In this document: piece after piece, positions 42,312 to 54,020 of the stretch
Layout: each line of letters starts with the position of its first letter
Position numbering within the stretch: the first letter of the stretch is position 1
Assembly: GCF_020509005.1 (NCBI RefSeq)
Contig: NC_063014.1
Location: 1,364,001-1,428,000 of the forward strand
DNA from: Fulvia fulva
Taxonomy: Eukaryota > Ascomycota > Dothideomycetes > Mycosphaerellales > Mycosphaerellaceae
Reading direction: 5' to 3'
DNA length: 64,000 nucleotides
Program-made: the position numbers and the translations under genes
Notes under the pieces: model-generated
What the model saw: only the letters and a program-made list of their open reading frames with translations
Database searches by the model: none
Told to the model about the DNA's origin: nothing

Positions 42312-43357
42312 TAGATAGATATTTCATTTAAGCTATTATCGTGCCCTTTAGCCTATATAGCTATACTATCTTGTTCTCGTATATATAGAGGGGAAACCGT
42401 GTTAGTAAAAACCCCTCCTCTTTCCCGCCTGTCTTTTCCCCCTCGTTCTCGTCTTAGATTTCCCTTGTTAAGGGTACGCTAGTATTATAGGCCTGCCCTA
42501 ATAACTACCCTATCTATAACCCCCCTAGCTTCCGCCTCTTATCTATCTACTCCTCGGTCTCGCTAGCGAGGCTAAACTACTAGAGATATCCCTACTATAG
42601 TATCTACCGAGCGATTCGGCAAATGTTGCCTTTATCCCTAATAATTAACTTATAGTCTCTCCTTCCCGCTTAGTACCTCTAATTTCCCCTACTACTCGCC
42701 TACTACGGGCATCGTAGTAGTATATATTCTAGGTTTTACGATAGGTAGCTATACTAGTAGGCTAGGCTTTAGATGTCTAGTACGCGTCTCCTAAATAGGT
42801 AGGCCCTTAATCTAATATATTCGGACCTGATTTAGATTACTATACTTACTTTGGCCCTTATTAGGTCCCTATATAGCTAGTAATTATGTCTCTAGAAGGC
42901 TCGGAGTACTATCGGGCCTATTATCTTAGGAGACTTCCTTTTCTAGTCCCACTCCTATAGGTAGCTCGCTATCTATTCCGCTAGACTTTAGGTCTTAGCC
43001 TTACTCCCGCCGGCCTAGCGAGCCCTATACTCCTCCTCTTTTCGTACTAGCTATTCGGTGCTTATCTATACGGCCGTAAAGGTAGTAAGGTTATCCTGTT
43101 TTTGACTTGTCCTATGTCTAGCCCCTCTCCGGTAGCGGCTTTCTATCTTATTCTTTACCTCCTAGATCGTAGTTTATACTAGGTAATCTATCGTCTTTAC
43201 CGCATATTAAATTCTTATTCGCCGGATATATTAGCCAATTAGTAGTATTCCCGTCTCTATTTCTACCGTACTTATTAACGTTGTCTTATATACCCCTAGT
43301 ATTCTATATAGGTTATCTACCTATATCCTATTTAGGGGTTGCTCGATAATCGCGTAG
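42312..43357 (-). mobile_element. 5'-truncated, RIP-mutated LINE copy
   Basis: Aligns by eye over about 1 kb with the 3' part of the intact LINE (50419 to about 51520), in the same minus orientation. It starts with the same GATAGATAGAT tail, and then shared blocks follow. For example, cttgtatgcccctagtac in the intact copy is cttatatacccctagtat here, i.e. TG changed to TA. Only the end of ORF2 and the 3' UTR are present, as is common for LINEs that are incompletely reverse-transcribed. The right limit is set by the start of the next LINE fragment at 43358. Confidence 0.8.
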
Positions 43358-43974
43358 AGGGAGTTCTACCTTATTTAATTTAGATAGCTTAAAGTTCTCT
43401 TCACCCTATTTCTTTAGCTCTAAACGCCGCGGAGGTACCTAGCTATATTAGGTAACTCCTAGGTAATAGTAGCCTAGGCTACGGTACTACCGGCGCCTAC
43501 GGCTATATAGGCGAAGCTCCCCTAAGACAACTAGTAGTAACTTATAGAGGACGTAAAAAGTATAGAAACTAACGATTAGCTCCTATACCGGTCTCTATAG
43601 GTAATAATCACTTAGCTACGTACGGCGCTAGTACTATCGTATTACCGAGGGTAATAAGAAATAAGGACGACGTCTTAGGCGATTAATAAGACTACCCGGA
43701 ATTAATACCCCTATAGCTAGGTATCGGTCGCGGTATTAATACTAGGCCCCCGCCTAACGTACGATATAGTTACGATCCGTATTATAGTAAAGGAAGACTA
43801 GGCCGAAGTTACGAAGCTATCGAATAAGGAGCTCGCCTAACGAATTAATTAACTAGGGGTGGTCGTAGTGAACTAATAGTCTAACGGTACTCTATAGATC
43901 TATACTAGCTCTACTACTACTAGGAGGTACCTAGAGGTATAGCTATAGTAGGTATCTAAGGTTACGGTATTAGC
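43358..43974 (+). mobile_element. 5' fragment of a second LINE, RIP-mutated (617 bp)
   Basis: Collinear with 60226-60842 over 617 bp without a visible indel; differences are mainly C/T and G/A. It starts at agggagttctacc in both copies, presumably the LINE 5' end. The homology stops at 43974, exactly where the gypsy LTR end begins, so the gypsy element was inserted at that point or the break was made there. Confidence 0.8.
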
Positions 43975-44221
43975 TATTATAAGTAGGTACAAGTACGTAG
44001 TCGGGTAAGGTATAAGTCGAATAGATATTCTATCTACGGGAGGCGTAGAGGGCGCGAGAGTTATATACGGGCGCTAAGCCGCTAGTCGTATTAGTTAGCG
44101 GGCGCGAGGTCTAGGTACGTACCCGCGGGTTTAAGTAAATATACGCCGGTACGGTAATACTACCCCCCCCTCTTAGAGTACGCTCCGGAGTACTCTCCTC
44201 TCCTCTTATATCCTTCGTATC
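43975..44221 (-). mobile_element. Ty3/gypsy 3' LTR (188 bp) and polypurine tract
   Basis: On the minus strand the end of the chromodomain polyprotein is followed by a run of eight G (polypurine tract) and then TAGTATTACCG, a RIPed TG-type LTR start, at 44162. The LTR then runs to 43975, where it ends in ..AATA (RIPed CA). Length 188 bp. The stretch 44163-44221 belongs to the gypsy internal region and ends with gtatc, the target duplicated by the copia insertion. No matching 5' LTR is found in this window. Confidence 0.68.
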
Positions 44222-44455
44222 TATTAAATAGGTACGAGTTACGTAGTAGTAGAAGACGGCGGATTATACGAAAGACGAAGAAAGACCTAATAGGATAGCG
44301 TGTATCTATATACAGTATCGCCGGTATTAGTATAGGTAGATACTAGGTGTCCGGATGTTTGCTAGCCTATAGGCTAGTAGACCCTAGTCACGTGATCTAG
44401 TCACATAACACACCTATACCTACATGCTTGTCCTACGGCCTATATGTTCTTAACA
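44222..44455 (-). repeat. copia 3' LTR
   Basis: 234 bp, nearly identical to the 5' LTR at 49464-49697. Differences are mostly C/T and G/A. On the plus strand it runs from tattaaatagg to ttcttaaca. Confidence 0.93.
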
Positions 44456-47400
44456 CTCCTACTCAGGCCATATAGTCTCCTATAATCCCTTTACGTAAGC
44501 TAGAGCTGCCTTATAAAGTTTTAGAACTGCTAGCTATTAAGGGGCTTTATTAACCTATTAGTAGCTATATCCTTTATATAGTAGTAGTCCACTATAATCT
44601 TCTTCTACCACTAGAGATGTCTGACATAGTTATATATAACATCAATATACTTTGACCTTTTATATATATAGGCATCTTTGACAAGTATTAAAGCGGCTTG
44701 GTTATTACCTATAAGCTTGACTGGCCTTAGCTCGTCAACAGTGCCCTTACTTGCCCTTATACTCGGCTAGAAAGAGCTCTTTCCCACCAGTTCTAGGCAC
44801 CCCATTTCCCTAAGGACAGTAGTAAGAAATTGTAACTGCTTTGCGGCTACGTTTATAGCTATGAACTTAGCTTCTATTATTAATGTTGTAACAGACTTCT
44901 ACTTCCTACTTATCTAGGACATAGGTAATCCACAAAGGAACCACACGTATCCTAGAATTGAGACTCTATCCACTTTGTCTATAGCGTAGTTAGAGTCCGA
45001 GTATCCCTAGAGATTGCCCCCTCCCTTTCTATATATAAGACCTAGGTCTAGGTACGACCGTAGGTATCGGGAGAGCTTCTTCAAAGCCTTTATATACTAC
45101 TACGAGGGATCAGTAACAAATGAGCTAATTCTTCTAAGGGGGAATGCTAAGTCTGGCCTTGTCATTGTCATTGGCTATATCTAGGTACTATTGTGGCTCT
45201 AGTAATCCTGTTTGTTACACCTCTTATCTATAGGTGCCGTAGGTACTAAATGCTCGTAGCTCTCTATAGGTAAGTAGGTTAGCGTAGCCTTCTCTCTAGC
45301 TATATTCATCTTAGCTAAGTTAGCGTGGACATAGTGTCCTTAATTAAGCTTTAAAGTGCCTTAGGACCTGTCTCTTATAATCCTTATTCTAAGGATCTTC
45401 GTAGGTTTACTAAGATCTTTAATCTTAAACACTTTTCTAAGCTTAGCCTTAAACTACTAAACATCTGATAGCTTCGGAGCTACAATAGGTATGTCATCTA
45501 TATAGGTAAGGACTATAAGGTCTCTATCCGTATAGATAAGTAGGCATAGATTTACCTAGGACTAGGTAAATCTAATCTTCTCTAGCTTCGTAACATAGAG
45601 CTTGTTCTAGTCTCTAGCTGCTTGCTTAAGCCTATAAAGGCTTCGTAGGACCTTGAACACTATGTTTAGAGGTGCTTCAACTCCTAGGGGTGGGATTATA
45701 TAGATGTCTTTAAGAAGGCTACTTTAGGTAAAAGCATTATTCATATCTACTAGGTGTATCTCGAGATCTCTCTTATACACTACTGCTATAAATACTCGGA
45801 GAGTATTATGTCTAACAGTAGGTATAAAGGTCTCTTCGAAGTCAACCCTATATTTCTATAAAAACCCTCTTATAACTAGTCTTGCCTTGAACTTCTTAAT
45901 AGCTCTACTAATCATTCTTTTTATATAAAAGACGTACCTAGAAGTAATTAGATTCGCACCCTTTGGCGGTATAACTACTTCCTAGGTGTTGTTACTTACT
46001 AAGGTAATAAGTTCGTTCTCGATTGCCTCTCTCTATATATGTCCCTATTTAGGGTCTCCTACGGCTGCCTTATAGGACTTTAGGATTAGCACTTCCTGCT
46101 AATAGGCTATGGCCTGCCTAATAGTAGCAAATGTATATTCTTCTACGTCGTTTAGAATCTCCTCTACCTAGCTCATTGTAGGGTCTAGATAGAACATCTA
46201 GGCGATAAGAGCCTTATAGTATTTAGCCTTATACTATTTAGAGTTATTATCTCCGTCCCCCCTTAACCTCTTGTTGCCTATAACCTAAGGTAGCGCTAGG
46301 TGTTCGGATAGGTCGAACTGAACGACATCTTCTTTTTCTTTTATTAGAGTACCCTGATCTCTAAACTTCTAGTATTCCCTAATGTCCTTTAGGGGAGGGG
46401 GAAGTTATATAAACAGCGGTTACTATAGTGTTAATGACTTGGGTAGGTTCTATATAGATCCACCGTTATCGGCCTTCGATAGTATTGAAACCGCCTTAAT
46501 ATTTTCTCCTAGCCTTCGTAACGGTGTCTCTAATAATCCCCTATCGGAAAATTTCGCCCTAAAGGGCTTCCTCCTACTACGCTATAGCGCTCGACTCGGC
46601 TAGTTAGTAAAGGTGATACCAAGATCTATATCTCCCCCCTTCTCATTCTTAAACTAGTCGACGTGACTATACGCTTTTATTGCTTTTATGTCGGGATCCT
46701 AGAACAGCTATTGTTTTGTAGTGTTTTCTAAGTAGCCTATAAACACGGCTTCTTTTCCTCGGTTCATCAACTTGTCTCTCCTTAAGCCTTAAGGTTGGGC
46801 TCTTAGGTCTATATAGACTATAGCTTTGTATCCCTAGACGCGGAAATAGTCGACTAACGGTACTTAGCTAGTAAAGGCTTCTTCTAGTAAAAGAGCAATA
46901 CTATTAATGATCGGACTATTAGGCAGTCTGTTTCTGATTATAGTCTATACTTACAAAGCTTCTAGCCAGAACTTAACTAGCATGCTAGAGTCTTTAAGCA
47001 TAGCCCGGACTATGTTCTTAGAGGCTTGAATTGACCTTTCTACAGGTCTATTTTAAAGAGAGTTATAGGCATTAGTTGTGTCTATCTAAGTGCCAAACTC
47101 CTTCTCCTACTCTTTTAGCAAGGCGAGAATTTCCTTTGTACTATTACTACGGATCGTAGATAGAAAGCACCTTGACTACCGTTCTACCTAGACCTTCTAA
47201 TCCCGTAGGGCTATAGGAGCGTCGCTCCTAGCCTTCAAAGGGATTACCTACTTCTTCCTAGAGAAGTTGTCTACAATCTTAAGCTAATATTTGTATCCTA
47301 GCCTAGAGACTACGCCCTGAAAAGGCCTATAGATATCAATAGAGATAAGGGCCAGCCTCTCCCCTTTCCTCTCTATAGCAGGTCCTTTAAACTTCCTTAT

Positions 47401-49449
47401 GTTTATAAGGGAGTAGACCTTGCAATTCTAGTGTTTAGAAGGAATAGGAATGGGATCTTTCTTATTAGTAACTCTATATAGGTTTCTTAGCAGTCCCTTA
47501 CTAAGGTGTGTACATCTTCTATACTATAGCTCCTACTGATCTTCGGACTTAGTATTAGCTATAGCGGTACCGTCACGTTCTTAAGAGAGTATACTAGTAT
47601 GCTATAGCTTAAGAATTTCCGAGATCGAGTAGATAAACGGTACTCCTCCTCGAAGTTTGGTCTAGACAACGGGTTTACTAGACAAGGATTTTAGGGTGAA
47701 ACTAGGTAGTTAGACAGCAAACTGTTAGCTAAACTAATTCTACGAAACAAGACTAACTCTAAGGCTAGGAACAAATAGGACATCTTCTAAGACAATTTGC
47801 TTTCTAGAAGGACCACCTATTACTACACTTCCTATATATATAGCTTATAGATAGCCACCCCTAACCTTGATCCACTTCCTCTTTTAAAGAGGCTTTAGTG
47901 TCCTGAATAGTAAATCTTAGTCAGTTATATATAATGATATATAAGAGTCAAGCAACTACTCGGACGAGGGGTACTTACCTTTAGCTTCTATAGTAGAATA
48001 GGCAACCTTATCAACATCATTATCTTCTAATAGTATCTCAGGGTCTAATACGTCTTCCTAGGTCGTATAGGCCCTTGTAGGCTTACTAGAGGAGGCCTTT
48101 GGCTTGCAGCTCTCCTTTATCTACTTTATAAGGTCCGTTATCACCTTAAGGACATCACGAAGGTTTAGTAATAATGACCTCCTACGAGGTAGTAGCGGTT
48201 GTCTCTTAGTAGGGTAGGTAACCCTAGCTAGTTTGTCCTTATTCCTAATAGCCTACTAAGCTATAGAAAGGTGTAGGCACTTGCTTATAAAATAGTCACT
48301 ACCGTAGAGATAGTACGTAAGCTTGCCCTAGGAACCCTTCTTAGCGAACATAGCTATCCCTTAATAAATCATTGATTCTTACTTCTCCCTAAGAATTGCA
48401 AGAATGTTTTGTAGTAAGAGATTCACCTAGGCATTAATTACATCGCGAATTGAGCCAAATGAATCTAGTAGAGCTACTAAGAGTTACTAGATCTTTCTGT
48501 CCTCAGTCTTAATGTCTTAGAACTAAGGCGAGATTGAAACAGCCCTCCTTACAATTGAGCTAAGCTCCTACTAGGCGTTATCTATTGACTGGTCCTCTAT
48601 TATTACGAAATTAGTGTATTGCTAAAGCAAACTTCTTCTAGTAGCGAGAAGTCTTCTCTTGTATTTGGCTTTAGCCTATTCCTATAACTCCTTCGTATAC
48701 CGGATCTTATATATCATCTCTTAGTTATCTATCGACAGACAGATATACATCTTATATAGGGCCGTTGCATTATGCCGTCTATACGATACCTTCCTTATCG
48801 CTTAATCCAAAGGAAGGGATGACTCCGATGATGTAGAGAGTGTCGCTATAGATAGGGTTGTAGCGGGAATGTCCGTAATAATGTCTTCGAGGACCTAGTC
48901 AACCTACTTTAATACTAGGTATATTCTTATTAGCTTGAACTATGTTTCGTAGTTCTCTCTTATTAGAACAGGTGCTGCTCTCTTTCTTATAAACCTAGTC
49001 TCGTTCTCTATTTTTGTAAGTTAAGGGACAGGTTAGCTACCCTTAGGTAATAGGATGTATTCGGTTATACGCGATTAGATTGATAGGAGGTAAACCGAAC
49101 GCGAGGTTAATAGTGTTAGTACTAAGACACTATAGCGTAACTCTCTTAGTAGAGGGGGTTTCTGAGACACTACGGCTCTCTTAGAATGAACAGTTAGTCG
49201 ATACGAACGCGATGTCCGGAGAGCGACTCTTCTTAGTAAGCTCGCCTACTTGTCTAAGGTATTAGTATAGGCTCCCTGACTCGGAGTCTAATAGTGCCTT
49301 ACTAGGCTCTTTTACGTCTTATATACACCTATAGCACGGCTGTAGCTTCCTATATAAGGCGGGTGCGGCCTCTAGTCTACCTTCCTTTTGTTCTAAAGAG
49401 GAATAACTCTAATACGACTTTATCGAGGGGGAAACACCGAGTTGCTAAT
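44456..49449 (-). pseudogene. copia gag-pol remnant
   Basis: Reading the minus strand and ignoring stops gives, in order: a gag region near 48990-48600 (YETWFKLIRIYLVLK and following); a protease near 47960 (stop-LLDSYISLYITD, from WLLDSG-type, then LLFRTLKPLK); an integrase region about 47400-46700; and reverse transcriptase at about 45650-45450 (LRSLYRLKQAARD, NLCLLIYTDRDLIVLTYIDD with the catalytic YIDD in place of YVDD). RNase H lies near the left end. The gag-PR-IN-RT order is copia type. Dozens of TAG stops make it non-functional. Confidence 0.88.
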
Positions 49450-49463
49450 CCGGGCTTATAACC
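49450..49463 (-). other. copia primer-binding site, half-tRNA-iMet type
   Basis: Immediately inside the 5' LTR the plus strand reads ccgggcttataacc. This matches, apart from one C to T, the anticodon-arm segment CCGGGCUCAUAACC that I recall for fungal initiator tRNA-Met. Drosophila copia and yeast Ty5 prime from such an internal tRNA-iMet cleavage product. The match is from memory of the tRNA and needs checking. Confidence 0.6.
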
Positions 49464-49697
49464 TATTAAATAGGTACGAGTTACGTAGTAGTAGAAGACG
49501 GCGGATCACACAAAAGACGAAGAAGGACCTAATAGGATAGCGTATATCTATATATAGTATCGCCGGTATTAGTATAGGTAGATACTAGGTATCCGGATGT
49601 TTACTAGCCTATAGGCTAGTAGACCCTAGTCACGTGATCTAGTCACATGACACACCTACACCTATATGCTTGTCCTGCGGCCTATATATTCTTAACA
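49464..49697 (-). repeat. copia 5' LTR
   Basis: 234 bp, same length as the 3' LTR. Minus-strand start TGTTAAGAA; the other end TATTAAATA has a RIPed terminal dinucleotide. Contains CACGTGATC. Confidence 0.93.
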
Positions 49698-50418
49698 GTA
49701 TCTATTATATCTCTTATTACCTTCGTAAACACCTTATTATCTATTAGACTATACGTATCGCTCTCTTTCTTATAAGCCCGGAGGCCTCGTTCTACCGGTA
49801 TTAGAGCTATCGCTACTTATACTAGTTAGCGCGCTATACGTATGCCTATAGCATTCTTATTCGGTATCTAGTCTATAGGTAGTTAAGAACTAGGTAGCTT
49901 AGTCGCTCTCGGGTAGTTATAGTAAAAGTCGGCTACGAAGGCGGCGGCGGTCTCGATAACCTAGTTCGTAGCTTTATAGGATAGCTTATTATCTCTAATA
50001 TATTTGACTAAGTATTTCTAATATAGCTATTTACCTCCTACCGGTATTAGTCCTCGCGGCTATCTCTTCTTATAGTCTAGAATTTGCTTAACTTCCTATT
50101 AATCGGGTTCGGCGGGATCGGCTTCGTATTATTCGTTGTTAATAATTCGGATCGGTAGTAGTACGGGTTATATCTATCCTATAACCGGCGGATAAACTGG
50201 TATAAGAAGGTATAAGTAGAAGCACTTATCGATATTTAAAGTAGGTAGGAGCTCTACTTTATAAGTATTACCCGGTAGTATATCCGTAATTACGTACGGC
50301 TAGACTACTTTACGTCTATCTTACGAGAAGGTCTCTCTATTGTCTAGTTCTTAGTACTTACCTATACTTCGTCGCCTTCGGCGTACCGTAGTATAGGTAT
50401 ACGCGTCTAGTTTATATA
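49698..50418 (-). mobile_element. Ty3/gypsy fragment: integrase end and chromodomain
   Basis: Minus-strand reading, stops ignored: ELDNREPFS-stop-DRRKVV, VITDILPGNTYKVELLPTLN (integrase C-terminal region), then EVKQILDYKKR-stop-PRGLIP..LVKYIRDNKLSYKATN-stop-VIE. The second part is the chromodomain pattern EVEEILD..YLVKWKGY..TWEP after RIP (Trp to stop). The piece joins the integrase at 56446 across the LINE (same TSD) and the LTR at 44221 across the copia element. The 15-bp LINE target site occupies 50404-50418. Confidence 0.85.
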
Positions 50419-50618
50419 GATAGATAGATTATTCATTCGCCTGTTTTAGTGCCCTATGGCCTATGCAGGTCTCTCGCTATTTAGGTCTATTTGTGTAGGT
50501 AGGAAACCCGATTAACGGATGAAAACCTCCTCGTCTTTGCCCTCCTCGTTCTTTCCTGTCTTGTCCTTTCGTTCTCCTTCCTTCAGGGTACGCTAGTGTC
50601 ATGGTTGTTACCCTATGA

Positions 50619-53600
50619 CTACCTTGCCCGTAACCCTGGTGATGTCCTCCTCTCGATTCCCTTTCTCCCTTCTGTTTCCCCGGCTCTTCTCTCTCTCTCC
50701 CTCCTCTCTATCCACCTTTCCGTTTCTACTGCTAGGGAGAATTGCTCTAGGTAGTCCTCGTTAAGGATCCATCTTGTCACTCTCCTTATATCTTGTCTGT
50801 CCTGGATGATGGCCTGGTATTGCCTGTCTCTTGCCTTCGCCCTCCACTGGCTTCTCCCTTTTACCCACTTAGTACAGTTCAGCACCATGTGCTCCGGGTT
50901 TTGGGATAGGTAGCCACAGGGGCAACGTTTGGAATCGTATCCTGGGACTCTTCTTTGGTGCAAGTATGCTCTCAGCCCAATGTGCTCAGAGCGAATCTGG
51001 ATAGCTATGCTTGCTTCCGCCCTCTTCAGGTCTTTATAGATAAGGTAGTTATACCTCCCGAAGGTCCTGGCCGCTGGTGGGGCTCCTGGCCTCACCGGTT
51101 TTTGGTTCCAACGCGTTTCCCATAGGTGACCTGCGATCCTTTCTGCTTGGCTTTGCTTCTTTTTCCCTTTGTCCCCTGTGTTAGCTTGCTCCCTCAGAGC
51201 TTCTCTCTGTTCAAGGGCTGCTAGGATTTCCTGTGATGTTTTTAGGTCTGCTTCCTTCTGTGGGATCATGTGTGGCCGGTTGGGTCTTCTCCTCCTCTCC
51301 CACTGGGTTCTTATCCTTTGAGTAGCTGCTTGGATGGTTCCCTGGGCTGGGTATGCTGATGTCTTCTCTGCGTATTGACACCTCATGCCCTGGAGGTACT
51401 CCCTGATGGGGGCTGTACCTGATTCCATTTCCATTGTCCTGTGAGGGGTTGACTTGTATGCCCCTAGTACTCTCTTTAGGCAGGCTGCCTGCGCTCTGTT
51501 GAGGGGGTCCTCAATTCTCTTCGGGATGTGTTTTTCCGCTGCCCAAATTGCTGCTCCATATAGCATTGCGGGCTTGACAATGGCCTTGTACATGGTCTGG
51601 GCCTTTGTGAAGGTCGCCCCCCAGGTTGACGCAGTGAGTCTCTCGATTGATTGTCTGTTGGTGTCCGCTCTCGCTTGCGCCTTCTTCACTTGTGGTCCCC
51701 AGCTGAGTTTCGGGTCTAGCTATATCCCAAGGACTCTGAGTTCCCTTGTAGGATGGGTCTCGAACCCCTGGATTTTTACTGGTGCTGCCAAGTTGTGTTT
51801 TGTCTTTGCCTTGCTAAAATGGATAAGTTGGTACTTGTCCGGTGCGAATTTTGCCCTATGCTCTCTTGCCCACTTTTCGCATTGTCTATGTCTCTCCTCT
51901 AGGAGTGCGCAGTTTTCCTCTATGGACCCCGACCACGCTAGGATATTTGTGTCATCCACGAACCCCGATGCTGAGGTGTTTGCTGTTTCTAGGAGTGGGG
52001 TCAGGTCGGCCATAAAGAGGAGGAACAGAATTGGGGAGAGTGTAGAGCCCTGTGGGATGCCCGTGTTCGCAATTGGGGTCTGCGGGGCTTTGAAGGACCC
52101 TAGGAGGATCTGGGTTGTTCTGTCCTTAAGGAATGACTGCACAAAGTGTACTATCCAGGCTGGGATGCTTTTCATTCTGAGGATGTGTAGGAGCCTTGCG
52201 TGGGACACATTGTCGAAAGCCCCTGATATGTCTAGTGAAAGCAGTGAGGCTACCTTGTTGTTGCCATAGTGCCAGATGTGTCTGATTTGCTCTGTGATCA
52301 GTTCGACTGCTGTGAGGGTAGATCTCTTTTGTCTCCCCCCCATTTGCGTTGCCGGGAGGAGGTTGTGTTCTTCTACTATTCCGGTGAGCCTTATAGCCAC
52401 GACCTTCTCTAGGAGCTTCCCTAGTGTGTTCAGCAACGCAATTGGTCTGTATGACTTCAACTTGGTATAGTCTTCCTTTTGGGGTTTCCTTAGGACGCAA
52501 GTCAGTGATTGCCTAAAGGCCTTTGGGCAATACCCCTGCTTCATGCACTGGGTAAAGATTGGCGCAAGCACTGGAGTGATAAGGCTGCTGCTAGCTTTTA
52601 GGTAACAGTTAGGGATCTTGTCTGGGCCTGGGGCTTTGTTGCCCTTCAGTTTCTTGATAATGTTTCCGATCTCTATAGCAGACACTTGCCAGTTAGCCTC
52701 CCTTGGCGGAGGAATGTGTGTTCCTGGGATGTTGCTTAGGTCTGCCTCTACCTGAGTCCCGAAGAAGTGGTCTGCGAATGCTTTCGCTTTCCCTATCGGA
52801 GTGGTTTGCGTTTCCCCGTCTTGGTCCTGTATTGAGGGAAACTGGGGCGGGGAGTTTCGTTCCTCGTCTAGTTTCCTGGCCCATTCTGCTAGTCTCCAGA
52901 TTTGTTCCGGGTGTTCTGTGATCATCCCTACAGTTGACCTCCACTCCTGCGTCTTGTCTCTTCTGATCTGCGCCTTCTTTGCTTTGCACGCGTTGTTATA
53001 GGCTTCCCAGTTTGCTTGGGTGCGTCGTTGCTCCCATCTCCTTCTTGCTCTCCTTGCCTCCTTGACTTTGGCTGTGCACTCTGGTGTCCAGTATGGCTTC
53101 TGGTATAGCGACCATCTCTTCTCAGGTATATGGGCCTGGGCTGCCCTTTGCATAGCTTCTATCAGCTGCTCCACTGCTTGGTCAATCCCCTCCGTTGTGT
53201 GTATGTTGTCAATGTTCACCTGTTCTAGTTCGCCTTCTAGCCGCTGCTGTACTAGTGTCCACTCGGCCTGCTTCCAGCAGAGCCTCCTCTCAGGTTCCCT
53301 CTCCTCCTCAACTGTGAGTTGGATGTCGGTTTGGATTGGATAGTGGTCTGATGAGGACTCTAGTTGGTCATTGACTGTGCAGCTTTCTACCCGTCGTGTT
53401 AAGGCGTGGGACATGAAGCATAGGTCTAGCGTGCTAGAACTGTTGTTTCTAGCCCAAGTTTCTGTTCCCTTTGGCGTGATCAAGTCCATTTGGGCTGTTT
53501 CCATCTGACCAATGAGCCTCCCTGCTAAGAAGTGGTGTGCTGGGGTGAAGTCCGATCCCCACTTTGGGTGATGGAGGTTGAAATCTCCTATCACGATGTT

Positions 53601-54020
53601 GTGGTTTTGTTGGTCCATTGCTTCCGGGAGCCTTCCTAGCGTGTGTAGTTGTGTGCTGCTTCTGGACTCTGGAGGTGGGTTGTATACGCTATGGATCAGG
53701 ACTTGGCCTTGAGTTGTTTTGAGCTGCACTGTGGTGATATCCCTGTCGGTTCTCGGCCAGGCCTGCCAGTCCTCTGCTAGTACCTTCTTACTGACATAGA
53801 TACAAGTTCGTGGGACTCCCTCGGTTCTGTTTATTACTACGTGGTATCTCGGGTCTCGCACAGTTGATGGAATCCTAGAGTGTGGGTTGATCTATGGTTC
53901 CTGTATTGCTATAATGTGGTGTTCCTCCGGGTCTAAGGCTTGTAGAAAGCTCCTTTGGACCTTGTCTTTGCTTCTGTTCACATTATACTGAATGATTGAT
54001 AGTCTGTTAGTGTGAGGCAT
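50619..54020 (-). pseudogene. LINE ORF2: endonuclease and reverse transcriptase, two in-frame TAG codons
   Basis: 1,134 codons from the ATG at 54020, in one frame throughout. TAG stops lie at 53892-53894 (in EP-stop-INPHSR; Trp or Gln expected) and 51720-51722 (in LGI-stop-LDPKLSWG). The N-terminal apurinic-type endonuclease has NIVIGDFNLHHPKWG and SSSDHYPI. The reverse transcriptase has YRPIALLNTLGKLLEKVV, SLDISGAFDNVSHARLL, GIPQGSTLSPILFLLFMADL and the catalytic FVDDTN. The C terminus has a CPCGY..H..C zinc-binding motif. I see no RNase H domain. Each stop is one C/T or G/A transition away from sense, so the element probably was active very recently. Confidence 0.92.

Larger units (their letters stand above)
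44217..49702 (-). mobile_element. Ty1/copia retrotransposon, complete, RIP-inactivated
   Basis: Element 44222-49697 (5,476 bp) with two 234-bp LTRs (44222-44455 and 49464-49697) and a perfect 5-bp duplication gtatc at 44217-44221 and 49698-49702. It reads on the minus strand; its 5' LTR is therefore the right one, starting TGTTAAGAATATA. It interrupts the 3' part of a gypsy element. Stops are everywhere, nearly all at former Trp or Gln codons. Confidence 0.95.

Noticed and set aside
46382..46603. 73-codon frame inside the copia element
   Set aside because: Lies within RIPed pol on the opposite strand; chance frame.
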